Shown: positions 11,601 to 21,530 of the stretch, one piece after another
Position numbering within the stretch: the first letter of the stretch is position 1
Layout of the letters: every line of letters starts with the position of its first letter
From: Rhynchopus euleeides
Taxonomy: Eukaryota; Euglenozoa; Diplonemea; Diplonemida; Diplonemidae
Direction of reading: 5' to 3'
DNA length: 64,000 bases
Assembly: GCA_963210315.1 (NCBI GenBank)
Contig: OY723274.1
Location: forward strand, 1,612,001-1,676,000
Made by a program: the position numbers and the translations under genes
Notes under the pieces: model-generated
What the model saw: only the letters and a program-made list of their open reading frames with translations
Told to the model about the DNA's origin: nothing
The model's database searches: none

Positions 11601-14600
11601 GGTGGAGGCTGCTGATTTCTGGCATAACCAGCGCGAGTTGGAAACGGATGCCTCCCTCAGGAGCCCGCTCAGCCCTGGGGTGGAGCTGACCCCCGCACCG
11701 AGAAGCAATGCGCCTCCAAAGCGTGGCACCCCTGTGAAGTGCTTCAGGCTCCCCCTCTTCGAGCCAGGGATGTACACAGGATTCAAAGCGCGCCTCGCTC
11801 TGCCTGGGAAGCACCGTGCCGACCTCCACGAGGCAGAATGGGGGTCGTGGGGTGACACCCACTACATTGCAACCCGATTCAGCCCGATCGGGGTGAGAGA
11901 CGTCCGCAACGAAGGATTCATCCTGCAGTGGGAGAGCGAGAGAGCACGCGACCCAGCCGAGGGGATCTCTGTCGCTGCAGAACATGCCTACCAGGCACGC
12001 TCCTCAATTTTGATGGTCGCATCCGGCTCCTCGGGGAAGACTGTCGCTTCCTGGACTCCCTCCTTGGAAGAGAGCCCGGATTGCACCTATCTTGTCGAGG
12101 GGCTGACATATGACAGGTACAGGGCTGTGATGCTCATCACAGAGTATTGTTACCAAGACAAGGATGCCGCGCAGCAGGTTGTGGATTGGAGCTGGTCGGA
12201 GCGGTTTTCCGCAGTTGCGTTGGTCCGGAGGTTTGACCCGGTCCTCTGCAGGATCGGGGAGGACTCTGTGGAGCTGATCTGCGTGCAGATGTCGGAGGAC
12301 GGCAGGGGGCAGCTGGATCTGCCGACCCCCCACGGGGGCAGCGCGACGAAGAACGAAAAACAGCCCGGGGATATCAACATAGGCAGCCTGCCCTCGGCGG
12401 AGGCGGCGAAACTCCTCAAGGTTTTGGACAGCTGTGAGGTGAAGGCGAAGGAGCTCTCCTCCGCAGATGACCCGCAGCAGGGTGCGAAGGACATCAACCT
12501 CTTCGAGGTCTCCCTGACCAATGTGACGAAGAAGGACAACGCCCCAACCATGACGAGCTTCACCCCGACGTCGGCCCTCTCGGGGACGGTGGAGGGGCTT
12601 TTCCCCGACAGCGAATACCGCCTTGCCGTGCGCCCCCAGCTTGTCAACGGGGAGAGGCATCACTGGGGCCAGTGGAGCAAGGCTGTGAGGTTCCGCACCT
12701 TCGGCTTTCTGAACATGACCCTGCAGGAGGTGGGGGAGGAGTTTGTCTCCGTCGCGTGGGTCCGGCCCTACCCATACCGAGGGATTGCGCCGGAGCTGTC
12801 CGATACAGACCACGCGCAGCGCATCTACGGGTTGGGCCAGGCAGGGGGGGAAGTGGACGCCGAGACGGCTGGGGCATCGTCTTTCCGCAGGCCCGGCGCA
12901 AAGCTGACCCGCTCCCAGGGCAGCAGTGTGTCCTCCCCACGCCACAACCGAGCCGGCGCGGCACCTGTGTCGTCGCGTAGGGCTCGCAGGGTGAAGGGGC
13001 AGAACGCTGCTCAGGTGGCGGGGCCTGGCCAGCCGGATTCCACCGGGGGCGATCCCGGGCACTCCGAACACCTGCAGTATATCGACCGTGTGTATGCCTT
13101 CCATCAGGGGTACGAGGTGTCGCTTCTGCCGTATTACCCTGCGGTGATCAGGCCCGGGGTGCATGCGTCTGCCACCGGGGCCTTGGTCCCGATGAAAGCG
13201 ATACAGAAGCCGCTCCGTGTGGTGAAGGAGAAGTCGCAGTTGGGGCATGTCTTCTCCGGGCTGAAGAGTGGGATGCGTTACAAGCTGATGGTGCGGCAGG
13301 GCGTCATGGGGGGTGATGCCGCTGTGGCTCCTGCGCTGCCGCAGGCACCCCCGTCTGCCGGGCTGGCGGTGCGGAGCTTCGGGGAGTACAGCAACTGCCT
13401 TGCGGTGTGGACCGCCCCGCCTGTTGTCCTCGCATGCCATGAGGTCAGCGAGGACTCGTGCCGGATCAGCTTCCCGCGGGCGGGGGGCCTGATCCAGTCC
13501 TACGAGATGGTCCACCCGACGGAGGATGACGAGCTCTGCAACTCCACGGCAACCCTGCAGCTCAACGAATCATCCATCACATCGTATCAGGTGAGGGTGA
13601 TCCCCTTCTACGACCCGGCAAAAAACTATTCCCTCCACTCGCCCCTGCTGCCCCCATCTGGCGACGCTGGGGCTGCCCCCGCCCGTCCTGCAGAGGCTCT
13701 CTGCCTGCAGGAGCAGGAAGCGAACTGGCGCTACAAAATTGAAGCGGGCGCTGCAATCGTCGCGCAGGACGATGGCAGCGTGAGTGGAACACGCGGCTGG
13801 ATGGGGTTTCAGCAGTCGACCTCCCAGCAGGTGTTGGCCCTGAAGGAGATGACCTACGACGCCTCGGATGGGGTTTACCCGCCGCTCTATGAGGATGAGT
13901 GCTGCATCAACAGGCTCCCTCTGGAGGGGTCAGGGAGGACGGGTTATGACGGGTCGTTTGCGATAAATTTTCTGCCCAACGCCGATTCGACATACGCCCT
14001 GCATGACTTCGAGCCAGACTCATCCTACGGCGTGTCTATCCGCAGGGTGATAGGCGGGAATCACACTGGGAGATGGTCCCCCATGATTCACGTCTGCACG
14101 CAGGGGTTGATAGACTCGGCGACAGGGTTCATCAGCGAAACAGCCGCGGGGGTGTCTTGGAACCGGATGTCGACGTCGTTGGAGGCCTACGCCGAGGGAG
14201 GTGGTACCGAGGCGGCGATCAGCAAAGTGGCCCACTGGCAGGTGTCGATGGTGGGTAAGCTGGCCTTCGCCTCGGGCGCTGAGGATGCCCTGCGTGGGCC
14301 CTCTGAGTGCATCACAAAGGAGGTACTCATCACGCTCCCGGCATCGGCGAGCTCGCATGTCTTCCAACATCTCATCCCCGAGGAGCCTTACAGGGTCCGC
14401 ATCCGATCGCACCACCACACCTCGACGCGGGATGGGGCGTGGTCACGTTGGTCGTCCGTCCTGAACTTCGTGACAAAACCGCCTCTGGTGCTCAACCTCG
14501 CAGTGACAGGGTCGACCTACGCCTGCCTGAAGTGCTTCAGGAAGGAGCCCGACCCCAGGCCACAGAGCGAGGCATCCGACACGGAGGACGGGGCAAGCGG

Positions 14601-16935
14601 GGATGGCGTGGGGGACCCGCTGCCCCCGCCACCCCCTCCGCCCGGCGGGCCCGAGAAGTTCGATGTGCTCGTTTTCGACCACTCGGATGAGGGGTGGAGC
14701 CAGTATCAGACAACGAACGATCAGAGCCTGATCCCTGCGCAGTCCAGCCCATCCATCACACTGTCCGAAACGGCATACCAGGGGGAGACGGTGCATGTTG
14801 TGCGAGGGCTTTCCTCCGGGAAGAGGTACGTCGCAATCGCAAGAGTTGTCTCCACGGTGGTGTCGCAGTGGTGCCTCAATAGATGGGCCGTGATGAAAAA
14901 CTTCGAGACCCTCCCAGCCCTCGAGGCATCCGTCGTCGTGGTGGCGGAGGAATTCGCGGTGGTCGACGTCACACGCACCTGCAACGTCACAACCCCACCC
15001 CTCTCCTACCGCCTCGCTGTGGGCGAATGGGTCTCCGACCAACGCCTCGTCATCGAGCCTTCTGATAAAGTCCGCATCCTCCTCAAGGGACTGTCGCTCA
15101 ACAGCTCCTACACTCTCCGTGCCTCGGAGCTCATCACCAAGTCGGGAATGCCGACCGCACCTACGCCCGGGCCTACACCTCCCACCGGGCCCGCCGGACG
15201 ACCGGCACGCCCCAGCCCCCTCCTGCACAAAGGTGCCGCCTCGGCAGATGAGGGTGGGGAGTGGGCCAAGTGGCAGAGCCTGCTCGTCATTTCGACCACC
15301 CCGCAGCGCCCCACGGCGCCCATCCTCTATGAGCACCGCGGCGGGTTTGCCTCGATGTTTTGGAAGCTGGAGGCGCCGTGGGATCTCGGGGCCCAGCAGT
15401 CGTCCTTCCAGGGCGCCTTCCGCAAGGTGCAGGAGGAGAACCGCGGGGCGGAGGAGACACCTGCTGCCACCCCTGCTGTGCCTGCCGCGGAGGTTGCAAA
15501 GACCCCAGTGGTGGTTGCGGAGGCGAAGAGCCCGGCATCGCCCTCGTCTGCCCGGCAGGAGGGCGACGAGGTGAACGCATGGCTTGCGACGCAGAAGACC
15601 CTCCAGGCAGAGAAGGAGCAGATGCTCTCCCGGAACCAATCGGAGGATGCGACGACGATGCTCAGCCTCGACAGCTTCTCCTCCCAGGATCACTCGTCGC
15701 GTTACGGCCTCCCTGCCTTCAGGGAATACGCTTCGCGGCATCTGGACTCAGTGCTGGATGACCAGCAGGGGGGGGCTGCGACCGACCCGTCTTCGGTGTT
15801 CGTCGGGATGAAATGTGGCGTCGTCATGACGTATGCCTCCCCGGTGGACAACCCTCAGGGAGGCGGGCTGCAGGTTTTGGAGAAGATGCTCACATCCGTA
15901 GCGAACACCGGGGCTTACCGTTATATCGTCGAGGTGGCGCGTGGGAGGGACGACGAGTCGAAGGGTGTCAGTGTCGGTGAGTTCCGCGACCTGTGTGAGG
16001 TGCCCCAGCCGTTTGTGAGGCTGAGGCTGCAGGGGGATGTGCCAATCGGGGCCTACTTCTTCCGCATCCGCACGGTGTGCTCGACGAACATAGTGGACGA
16101 GCAGGGCAACCGCACCGACCTCTCCTCACGCCCTTCCCCGCTGTTCCGCTTCAGGCTACCCCCGCCGCCCCGCGCCCCTTCCGACCTGATCCTGTCGGAC
16201 GTCCTCCACACCTCAGCCCTGCTGAAGTGGGAGCCGCCTCTAGACATCGGGCTGCACAACCAGGTGCTCTACGAAGTATGGCTTCTCCACGTCGAGGGGC
16301 ATGCTGCTGGGCGGGACTCCTGGACAGAGGTTGCGCGGGTGAGAATTGCAGGGTATTTCCTGACGGATCTGCACATCGGTGCGACGTATAAGGTGAAGCT
16401 GAGGTGCAGCAGTAGCTTCGGGAGGTCTCCCACGAGCAACACCCTCGCCTTCTCCACGCTGAAGCAGGCGGGTATGGCGGTCAGCGCGTCGACCGGTTTT
16501 GCCGCAGGGTGTGCAGACCTCAACGACCCGCGTGGGGTGTGGAGGCGGCAGGACTACAACTGGGTCTTCCCAAACCCAACGTCGCTGGACTCCACACCTG
16601 TGCCCTTCCACACGCCCTTCCATATGTATGCCAAGGGCGTGCCGCAGCGTTATACAGCAACGGAGAGGGCCCGGTGGGCCGCGTCTGTCACCGTGCCCCT
16701 GCTGGCGGCAAGGCAGGCGAAGGGGTCTGCGGTGTACTACTCGCACAGGATGAACCTTGTGGGGCGCAGGGCGCACAGCATGGCGGCGAGTGACGTGCAC
16801 AGCGAGGCGGATGTGCGGGCGACGTCTGTTGAGCCCGAGCAGGGGCGGGAGGGTGCAGGGTCAAGGGGGGTGAAGGCGCCGGTGCGCCCGAGTACTGCAG
16901 GGCCTGGTGGGAGGAGGCGTAGGAGCGTGCTCTGA
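8632..16935 (+). CDS. Giant intronless protein with about a dozen fibronectin-III-like modules
   Basis: A single 8.3-kb frame encodes 2767 aa. It has no signal peptide or membrane segment, so it is probably cytoplasmic. Repeated FN3-type signatures are present: a GL-x(5)-Y-x-L-x-VR strand followed by W(S/G)-x-W-S and a Phe-x-Thr end. Examples are LLPGQRYALSIRSRKGRAGW, GLFPDSEYRLAVRPQ then WGQWSKAVRFRTF, and PEEPYRVRIRSHH then WSRWSSVLNFVT. The clearest module is at about 2512-2612 (APSDLILSDVLHTSALLKWE). Coiled-coil stretches lie near 404-425, 505-530 and 758-790. Ser/Pro/Gly-rich inserts interrupt several modules, and the tail (about 2740-2767) is basic. FN3 modules bind proteins, and a cytoskeletal or flagellar scaffold is possible but unproven. 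Codon use matches the neighbours. The lack of introns contrasts with the BBS2, PAN and receptor genes. Confidence 0.88.
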   Translation: MALQRMTYATGFLNSKKKRPEGALFERSLLIGEPAYPADAAPADALEWIGEEHNVPLCDAPDLAEVLWEFPGTLQLVYLGEVAVCARALEPCSVHVTSTALHRAAPRAEGAEGVAHHRQQSPHDSNGQADVGAATPPAEDLPDGVALRQVSGAPNEAVGFDRTWRLEGGGECLLVNGLQPGATYRLGVEGRGGEASACLFTTRGCVKLHRLCALGETFVRLNWICDPSSSRGGGGGGADPLPPPPPLPDSGLPHIAGSARGASVAEALLHEVRRCGSSWGVKASTLRSIRSSATPLVATSLNPKAEYVLRLRSLDVLPKDIAGACGTPIITGLLSRYAGFSTRGQLCLKVLSKSNDTLAVGWGHEEVMDRLVPEEFHTAQPSDLGVSIFYITICAYWENNAALQARKEAQLRDLEEALFQLEEEKSMRSSAASSFESGSAPMEGALPTLHGEDGAESGGERGDPESGSLEDETPAPHSSGSMSGSSSAPHTSEGSGLDGTATSDMQRIEKLNLQKQIAALQKELRADEHTGMFYREKKQMGPSGRFCIFEGLQPLTTYNIQLSCHCRKNLLGAPLCVAGKTRAVKAASTPAAEEVSTLYTTVFEVLAQNGFCASPGTYDSDPTTPGADGGDGEDVEEAEASRDPVSEISPAAFLTLSSLGETSVKIAWGNTDPEEERSLRSAVDEMENAIAAKGRKSRTPGHSPRHRVSSRSPSRSPSRVPPTLRVAPGSPAKEDAPGDAEMDPPLSPASIRRRDDTDRLERLKGMLDALESQQQLLQKLKNRGVKVLYSLLLLRLPVGTKEPPPGWPECGDGGAGEGLGGGDLLSGSPESAFCRMESEFQRAPIDFSEDLSSPISPGIADGSEKIEVTTSGLNTTIPNLLPGQRYALSIRSRKGRAGWSSFSNTVRFTTPSPPEISVVRLQGTPYDTTEFFAVSKPTDLQMEEGRLLPGSLLPRHGFRCYTPGSQIQFKLFSSEGHSKVMCLQESDMVEVEAADFWHNQRELETDASLRSPLSPGVELTPAPRSNAPPKRGTPVKCFRLPLFEPGMYTGFKARLALPGKHRADLHEAEWGSWGDTHYIATRFSPIGVRDVRNEGFILQWESERARDPAEGISVAAEHAYQARSSILMVASGSSGKTVASWTPSLEESPDCTYLVEGLTYDRYRAVMLITEYCYQDKDAAQQVVDWSWSERFSAVALVRRFDPVLCRIGEDSVELICVQMSEDGRGQLDLPTPHGGSATKNEKQPGDINIGSLPSAEAAKLLKVLDSCEVKAKELSSADDPQQGAKDINLFEVSLTNVTKKDNAPTMTSFTPTSALSGTVEGLFPDSEYRLAVRPQLVNGERHHWGQWSKAVRFRTFGFLNMTLQEVGEEFVSVAWVRPYPYRGIAPELSDTDHAQRIYGLGQAGGEVDAETAGASSFRRPGAKLTRSQGSSVSSPRHNRAGAAPVSSRRARRVKGQNAAQVAGPGQPDSTGGDPGHSEHLQYIDRVYAFHQGYEVSLLPYYPAVIRPGVHASATGALVPMKAIQKPLRVVKEKSQLGHVFSGLKSGMRYKLMVRQGVMGGDAAVAPALPQAPPSAGLAVRSFGEYSNCLAVWTAPPVVLACHEVSEDSCRISFPRAGGLIQSYEMVHPTEDDELCNSTATLQLNESSITSYQVRVIPFYDPAKNYSLHSPLLPPSGDAGAAPARPAEALCLQEQEANWRYKIEAGAAIVAQDDGSVSGTRGWMGFQQSTSQQVLALKEMTYDASDGVYPPLYEDECCINRLPLEGSGRTGYDGSFAINFLPNADSTYALHDFEPDSSYGVSIRRVIGGNHTGRWSPMIHVCTQGLIDSATGFISETAAGVSWNRMSTSLEAYAEGGGTEAAISKVAHWQVSMVGKLAFASGAEDALRGPSECITKEVLITLPASASSHVFQHLIPEEPYRVRIRSHHHTSTRDGAWSRWSSVLNFVTKPPLVLNLAVTGSTYACLKCFRKEPDPRPQSEASDTEDGASGDGVGDPLPPPPPPPGGPEKFDVLVFDHSDEGWSQYQTTNDQSLIPAQSSPSITLSETAYQGETVHVVRGLSSGKRYVAIARVVSTVVSQWCLNRWAVMKNFETLPALEASVVVVAEEFAVVDVTRTCNVTTPPLSYRLAVGEWVSDQRLVIEPSDKVRILLKGLSLNSSYTLRASELITKSGMPTAPTPGPTPPTGPAGRPARPSPLLHKGAASADEGGEWAKWQSLLVISTTPQRPTAPILYEHRGGFASMFWKLEAPWDLGAQQSSFQGAFRKVQEENRGAEETPAATPAVPAAEVAKTPVVVAEAKSPASPSSARQEGDEVNAWLATQKTLQAEKEQMLSRNQSEDATTMLSLDSFSSQDHSSRYGLPAFREYASRHLDSVLDDQQGGAATDPSSVFVGMKCGVVMTYASPVDNPQGGGLQVLEKMLTSVANTGAYRYIVEVARGRDDESKGVSVGEFRDLCEVPQPFVRLRLQGDVPIGAYFFRIRTVCSTNIVDEQGNRTDLSSRPSPLFRFRLPPPPRAPSDLILSDVLHTSALLKWEPPLDIGLHNQVLYEVWLLHVEGHAAGRDSWTEVARVRIAGYFLTDLHIGATYKVKLRCSSSFGRSPTSNTLAFSTLKQAGMAVSASTGFAAGCADLNDPRGVWRRQDYNWVFPNPTSLDSTPVPFHTPFHMYAKGVPQRYTATERARWAASVTVPLLAARQAKGSAVYYSHRMNLVGRRAHSMAASDVHSEADVRATSVEPEQGREGAGSRGVKAPVRPSTAGPGGRRRRSVL

Positions 16936-17334
16936 GAGGAGTGAGAGAGGGGGGGGAGGGGGGGGGGGGGTGGGGAATGGGGGTGGTTTGTCTGCTGCGT
17001 ATCCCGGATAGCGTATCAGTTGTCAGGATGCGGGATATCTCGTGGGCTTCTGTGCGGTGCAAGGTCCGTGAGTTCAACATTGTCAACGCACAGCCCGGAT
17101 ATTCAGTGTGGGTGGAGGGGGTGTTTTGGTTTGCCGGTGTGGATTTGCCTAAAAGATTGTGTGTTGCCCTGTGCCTTGCTGGTTTTCTGGACTGCTAACA
17201 AAGAATATATACATCTAAGGGATTCGCGGCGGTGGTGCCGGTGCCGACGTTTCCGCGTCGCACGGCGCAGCTCTCTTACCGCAACGCAAAAGGCGGCGCG
17301 GGCTGCGGTGGGAGTATTGCCCCTGCTGGTGACG
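16936..17334. other. Intergenic between FN3 gene and PAN gene
   Basis: It starts with a G run (about 16951-16970). The rest is GC-mixed with no supported reading frame. It may hold the 3' end of the FN3 transcript. Confidence 0.4.
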
Positions 17335-17479
17335 CACCTGCTCTCCCACGTCCCCGGGAGCCACCTCCCACTTGTAGCCGCATCATCTGTCGTCCACTTG
17401 CCCTGCATCCACACCACCCTGCTGCACCATGCAGCCGTTTCACACGGGGGCCTCGGCTGACACACCGCCCTGCAGGTTT
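17335..17479 (+). promoter_or_regulatory. Conserved upstream block shared with the receptor gene at 37.4 kb
   Basis: This block matches 37255-37413 at high identity over about 145 bp. Shared parts include CTTGTAGCCGCATC, CCACTTGCCCTGCATCCA and CACCATGCAGCCGTTTCACA. Both copies end at CCCTGCAGGTTT a few tens of bases before a start codon. Conservation in front of two different genes suggests promoter or 5' leader function, or a recent duplication. Confidence 0.6.
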
Positions 17480-17491
17480 ATGCTGAGGTGA
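17429..17491 (+). CDS. Possible short upstream reading frame (20 aa)
   Basis: The ATG in CACCATGCAGCC opens a 20-codon frame (MQPFHTGASADTPPC...) that stops 19 bases before the start of the PAN protein. The same ATG context is present before the receptor gene, where its frame is longer. It could damp translation, but nothing shows it is used. Confidence 0.25.
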   Translation: MQPFHTGASADTPPCRFMLR

Positions 17492-17510
17492 GGGGCAGGC
17501 ACTTCTCGAC

Positions 17511-20382
17511 ATGGCAGGCATGCCTGGTGGTGTGTGCCTGTCGATGCTGCTGGTGGTGGTAGGGTTGTTCGTGGATGGTTGCGATGCCATGTCCTGGACA
17601 GAAACAGGATCCACGTGTATGATGTGTGTCCTTTGTTGAGTATCAATGCGCGTTTCTCATTGCCTTCCTTCCACTCAACTCAGTGTTGATTGTGTCTTTG
17701 GTGGTTTGGGTTTGCCCTGCTCTGGCCTGGCACACACACAACAGCCCGACATTCTTCAACTGTTCCGCCATGCCTTACCGCCCTATTCGCACCACACATC
17801 CCACAGTATGCAGACCCCGCTACCCTGGTCGGGAGATGCCAGCTCAAGCCGTTGCAGACAAGGATGCGTGCCTGGACCTCTGCAAGAACTATGTCGGTAT
17901 GTGACTGAGAGGGTCAATGTTTGATACAGGGTGATTTCACTCTCTGCCGAATCGTGTCAGTGTGAGTCCATTTGTGAGGGCTTACTTTTCTGCACTGGTG
18001 AGCGTGCTACGTCGAACAGCACACTTGCCGCATCCACAGGCCCCTTGAGGGAGGAGGTGACCTTGTGCTTGGTGCGTTGGATTGGCCGGTGGGGCCTTCA
18101 TCCACCACCACCCTCTCACAGGTGCCGAACCGTGTTCTGCTGCTGTGTTCCTATCGGACACAAAGATGTGCACGCTCTACCCAGGTGGGTGTCTGACCCC
18201 CTTTGTCTTCGCGACCGATTTCAACACAAAAGCTGTACTCCACCGTGCTGTGTGTGAAGAGGCGTTCGCCAATGACCTGCCGTTCTCGACGGTGCCGGGC
18301 AACACCGACTGTGAATGCGAATCAGAGTGCGAGAAGGCTAGCGGGTGCCTGTACTGGCAGCGGCAGATCTCCAAGTCGGAGTGCCAGCTGTTCAACACAG
18401 ACGCGCTTGGTTCCAAGACGCAACGGGGTGGTGACTACCGCTATGGCGTGAAGGCATGCTATCCCTCCAGTCAGAATATGTGTCCGATGCCAAAACCTGC
18501 ACCATCCACGCCGATCCCGCCGACACCGGTGCCCCCGACACCGGTTCCATCAACGCCGATCCCACCCACACCGGTGCCACTGACACCCATTCCGCCAACA
18601 CCTGCACCATCCACGCCGATCCCGCCGACACCGGTGCCCCCGACACCGGTTCCATCAACGCCGATCCCACCCACACCGGTGCCCCCAACACCGACCCCGG
18701 CGACACCAGTGACACCCATTCCGGCCACTCCGATCCCGCCGACGTCAGTACCGGTGACACTCAGTCCGGACACCCCGCTTCCGCCGACGCCGGTTCCCCC
18801 AACACCTGCACCACGGGCAGCTGCACCTCAAACTTCGACACCGCAGACAGCTGTCCCTCCAAGTTCCGCACCTCTGACTCCTTTGCCACGGACGGCAGTG
18901 CCTCCAACTTCTGCACCTCCCACACCTGTACCGACTTCTCCACCACAGGCAGCTGTCCCTGCAACTTCTGGACCATCCCTGCCAGTGCCAGTGAACATCA
19001 GTGACGAGGCTGTCCCTCTCGCACCAGCTAGCGTCCGGAGGCTGGCTGTCGCTACGACAGTGGCAACTATCGGGCTTGCTGTCGGTGTGGGGTCCACATC
19101 AACAGGCGCCATGGTGAGCATCTACTCTGCAGTGGACATGGCGCGGCGCTGCGAGGATGGTGTGCCCGAGGTGAGCCCTGTGGTGAACCCGCTGACGCAG
19201 CGTGTGGGTCCTGGTGCGTACGCCGCACACCTGGGTGCTATGGTGTTTGTGGCTGTGGTATGCGGGTCGCTGTGCCTGCTGGTCGCAGGGGTGTACACAG
19301 CCCTGCGGTGGTACTTCTGGCACGTCACAGGACGCCACCCGACACGCATCGAGAACACACGCCTCTTGGGGCGTTCGCGTGTCGGGTGGCTGGCTGTGCC
19401 CTTCGTCTTCCTTTACGCTTCCATTTTGCCGTCCGCATTCATGATTGCGTTGCACAGCACCTACAAATGGGCAGGGATGCTGCTGCTGGTTGTGCTTGCG
19501 GTGCTGTGGCTGTTTGTGATGGCGGTGGTGACAGTCGCCTCGCAGCGGTGCTGCTGCAGGCCTGTCGAGGGCACACACTCGCTGTGGGTGCGCCTGTTCA
19601 GCGGGACGCAGGAGTGGGTGGCGCGTACCGACAGCGGGGCAGAGGCAGGCAACCAGGCGTGGATGGGTGTGTGGTTTGCCGTGTTCGACGCCTACACGTG
19701 GGACAGCCGCTACTTCCTGCTGTGGGAGCTGGCAGCGGCGGCGGTGCTCGGTGGGCTGCAGACCATCCAGGCACACGGCGAGGCTGCGTGCTTGGGGCGT
19801 GCGGCAGGGGTGGGTGCCGTTGTGATCCTGATGCTTGCGAAGGTTGTGTGCAGCCGCCCCTTCCTCACGCTGTTCGAGAATGTGACGAACGCCCTGCTGC
19901 TGGGTGGGGAGCTGCTGGTGGTGGCACTGTCCATCGTCCACACGGAGACGGGGGAGGACGCAGCAGAGGCTGCTGCAGAAGTCCTATCCGAGTGTGTGAC
20001 GTGGGGCATGCTGGTGCAGTTCATCATCTGCACTGCGATGTTCATTCGCGACCGCTACGTAGAATGGCATGAGGCCACTGGGAAGCGTGGTGCGTTGCGG
20101 TTTGCCGCACACAGGCTGTGCTTTGTGGACGTGCTGACAGGGACCATCGACGCTGTGCCTGCCCCCAAGATGGCACGCCAGGCCAGCACAGTCACATGTG
20201 CCGCAGTGGTGTGCCCACTGCTGCGTGCGGTAGAGTGCAGCGCTGAGCCTGTGCAGTGCGGGCTGACTGCCGAGGAGGCTGCGCTGCTGGAGGGCGACCT
20301 GAGCGATATCTGGGACACAGAGGAGCGGTACCTCGTCTTGAAGTGGGACGGCGTCATCGGCACTCCCCATGCCCCACAGTGA
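17511..20382 (+). CDS. PAN/apple-like ectodomain, Pro-Thr stalk, multi-pass membrane protein (3 exons)
   Basis: Proposed exons are 17511-17616 (signal peptide MAGMPGGVCLSMLLVVVGLF), 17807-17896 and 18122-20382, giving 818 aa. Donors are GTATGA and GTATGT, acceptors end CAG, and the phases agree. Exon 2 could instead start at 17684, in the same frame. Two Cys-rich modules of PAN/apple type follow: DACLDLCKNYVGAEPC...MCTLY, then NTDCECESECEKASGCLYW with SECQLF. Next is a stalk of about 165 residues of TPIPPTPVP repeats, then 7-8 hydrophobic spans with a Cys-rich CCCRP loop, and a short tail ending at GTPHAPQ. It is probably a plasma-membrane receptor or adhesion protein. The ligand is unknown. 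A close paralogue lies at 43110-46625. Confidence 0.8.
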
Positions 20383-21333
20383 GTACCCCTGTGCCTGCTG
20401 ATGTTGATTTGTGACTGTCTGTTGGCGCACGAGTCCGAATGCACCGAGCCTCCGGCACAACCGGAATAATAGTACAGTCTCTGTCAGAGACTGTGCACCG
20501 TTGCTCATCGCCAAACTGCTGTGCATCATGGTGCTTCGGTGCCGCCCTCTCACCTGCTCCGTCATCCATGCCCCTCTTGGTGCCACTCGGCAATGTTGAA
20601 ACCAAGTCAAGGCCAGCCCCACTATTTGGGTGCATCCAGAATGGATAATGCAAGCGCATAGGTGCCTAGCACTGTGCGGTTCTGTGCTGGGGTGGGGGTT
20701 TCTGCAACGGTAGAGTACCCGCCACACTGCACCGAGCCGCTCCAGGAGCTGGAACGGAAAAGTACACACTGGGGGCTGCCGCTCTGTGCCAGTGTGTCAG
20801 ACCGTATCACTTTACAGGAACCGTATCACTTTCTTACAACCAGCTTGTGACGCAGCTCACTTTTGATCATCTTTCTGCAATTCCGAGCGAAGGCCCCCCA
20901 CCAGGGCTCTTCACTCTGTCAAGCTGTGTCAGTGCGGCATCCATTTGTTAGGGGCGCCCACTTTCCTGCACTTTCCCACAATTCTTTAAAATAAATCAAT
21001 CTACTTCTCTGCTCCCATCTCATTTTATTTTGCTTTATTTCTACCACAACAGGAATCCCCTGCCACTGTCACAAAGATAGCGGGGGATAGCGCTTTTGGG
21101 CAGCAAAAGACAACCACCCGCAGCAAGTCTGCGAGAGTTTCTTTGCATGCCCGGCTTTGGCGCGGAAACAACTCACATCACCAGCTTGCCAAAAATGAAT
21201 GCAACGACCTCGTGCCTGAGAGGCAATGTACAGATCGAGCTTAGCTCGTGGCTGTGGATGTCATGAAGATTTCGGGTCGGTGCAAATATTTTTAGGCTGT
21301 GCTAACAACGCAGGAAACCGTGCGATGCAGATC
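20383..21333. other. Intergenic with a relic of PAN-gene intron sequence
   Basis: No gene is supported here. Bases 20912-20970 (CACTCTGTCAAG...GTGTCAGTG...CCATTTGTTAGGG) resemble the second intron of both PAN genes (near 17938-17995 and 43548-43607), so a decayed duplicate piece lies here. Bases about 21085-21170 resemble about 52400-52490 (shared GGGCAGCAAAAGACA and TGCCCG...TGGCGC). Confidence 0.45.
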
Positions 21334-21530
21334 ATGCAGGACAAGGCTCTCGGGCCTCCGGAGGCGCCTCCGGGCCTCCGGCCTCCGGAGGCCTCCGCCT
21401 CCGGAGGCCTCCGGAGGAGCTAAAATGGCCTCCTCCGGAGGAACCTCCGGAGGTTCCTCCGGAGGCGGGTGGAGGCCTCCGGAGGCCTCCGGAGGCGCCT
21501 CCGGAGGAACCCACCATGTCGAGCACAGGG
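21334..21530. repeat. CCTCCGGAGG palindromic repeat cluster
   Basis: The 10-bp palindrome CCTCCGGAGG and fused variants occur many times between 21354 and 21513. The left border ACAAGGCTCTCGGGCC recurs in inverted orientation beside a smaller cluster at 36968-37012. Confidence 0.85.

Noticed and set aside
17684-17806. Longer version of PAN-gene exon 2
   Set aside because: It is in frame in both paralogues, but the differences between them here mostly change amino acids, unlike the adjacent exon. It is therefore more likely intron, though alternative splicing remains possible.
18392-18773. Reverse-strand frames opposite the Pro-Thr stalks (also 44063-45127)
   Set aside because: They are mirror images of the TPIPPTP repeats of real + strand genes.
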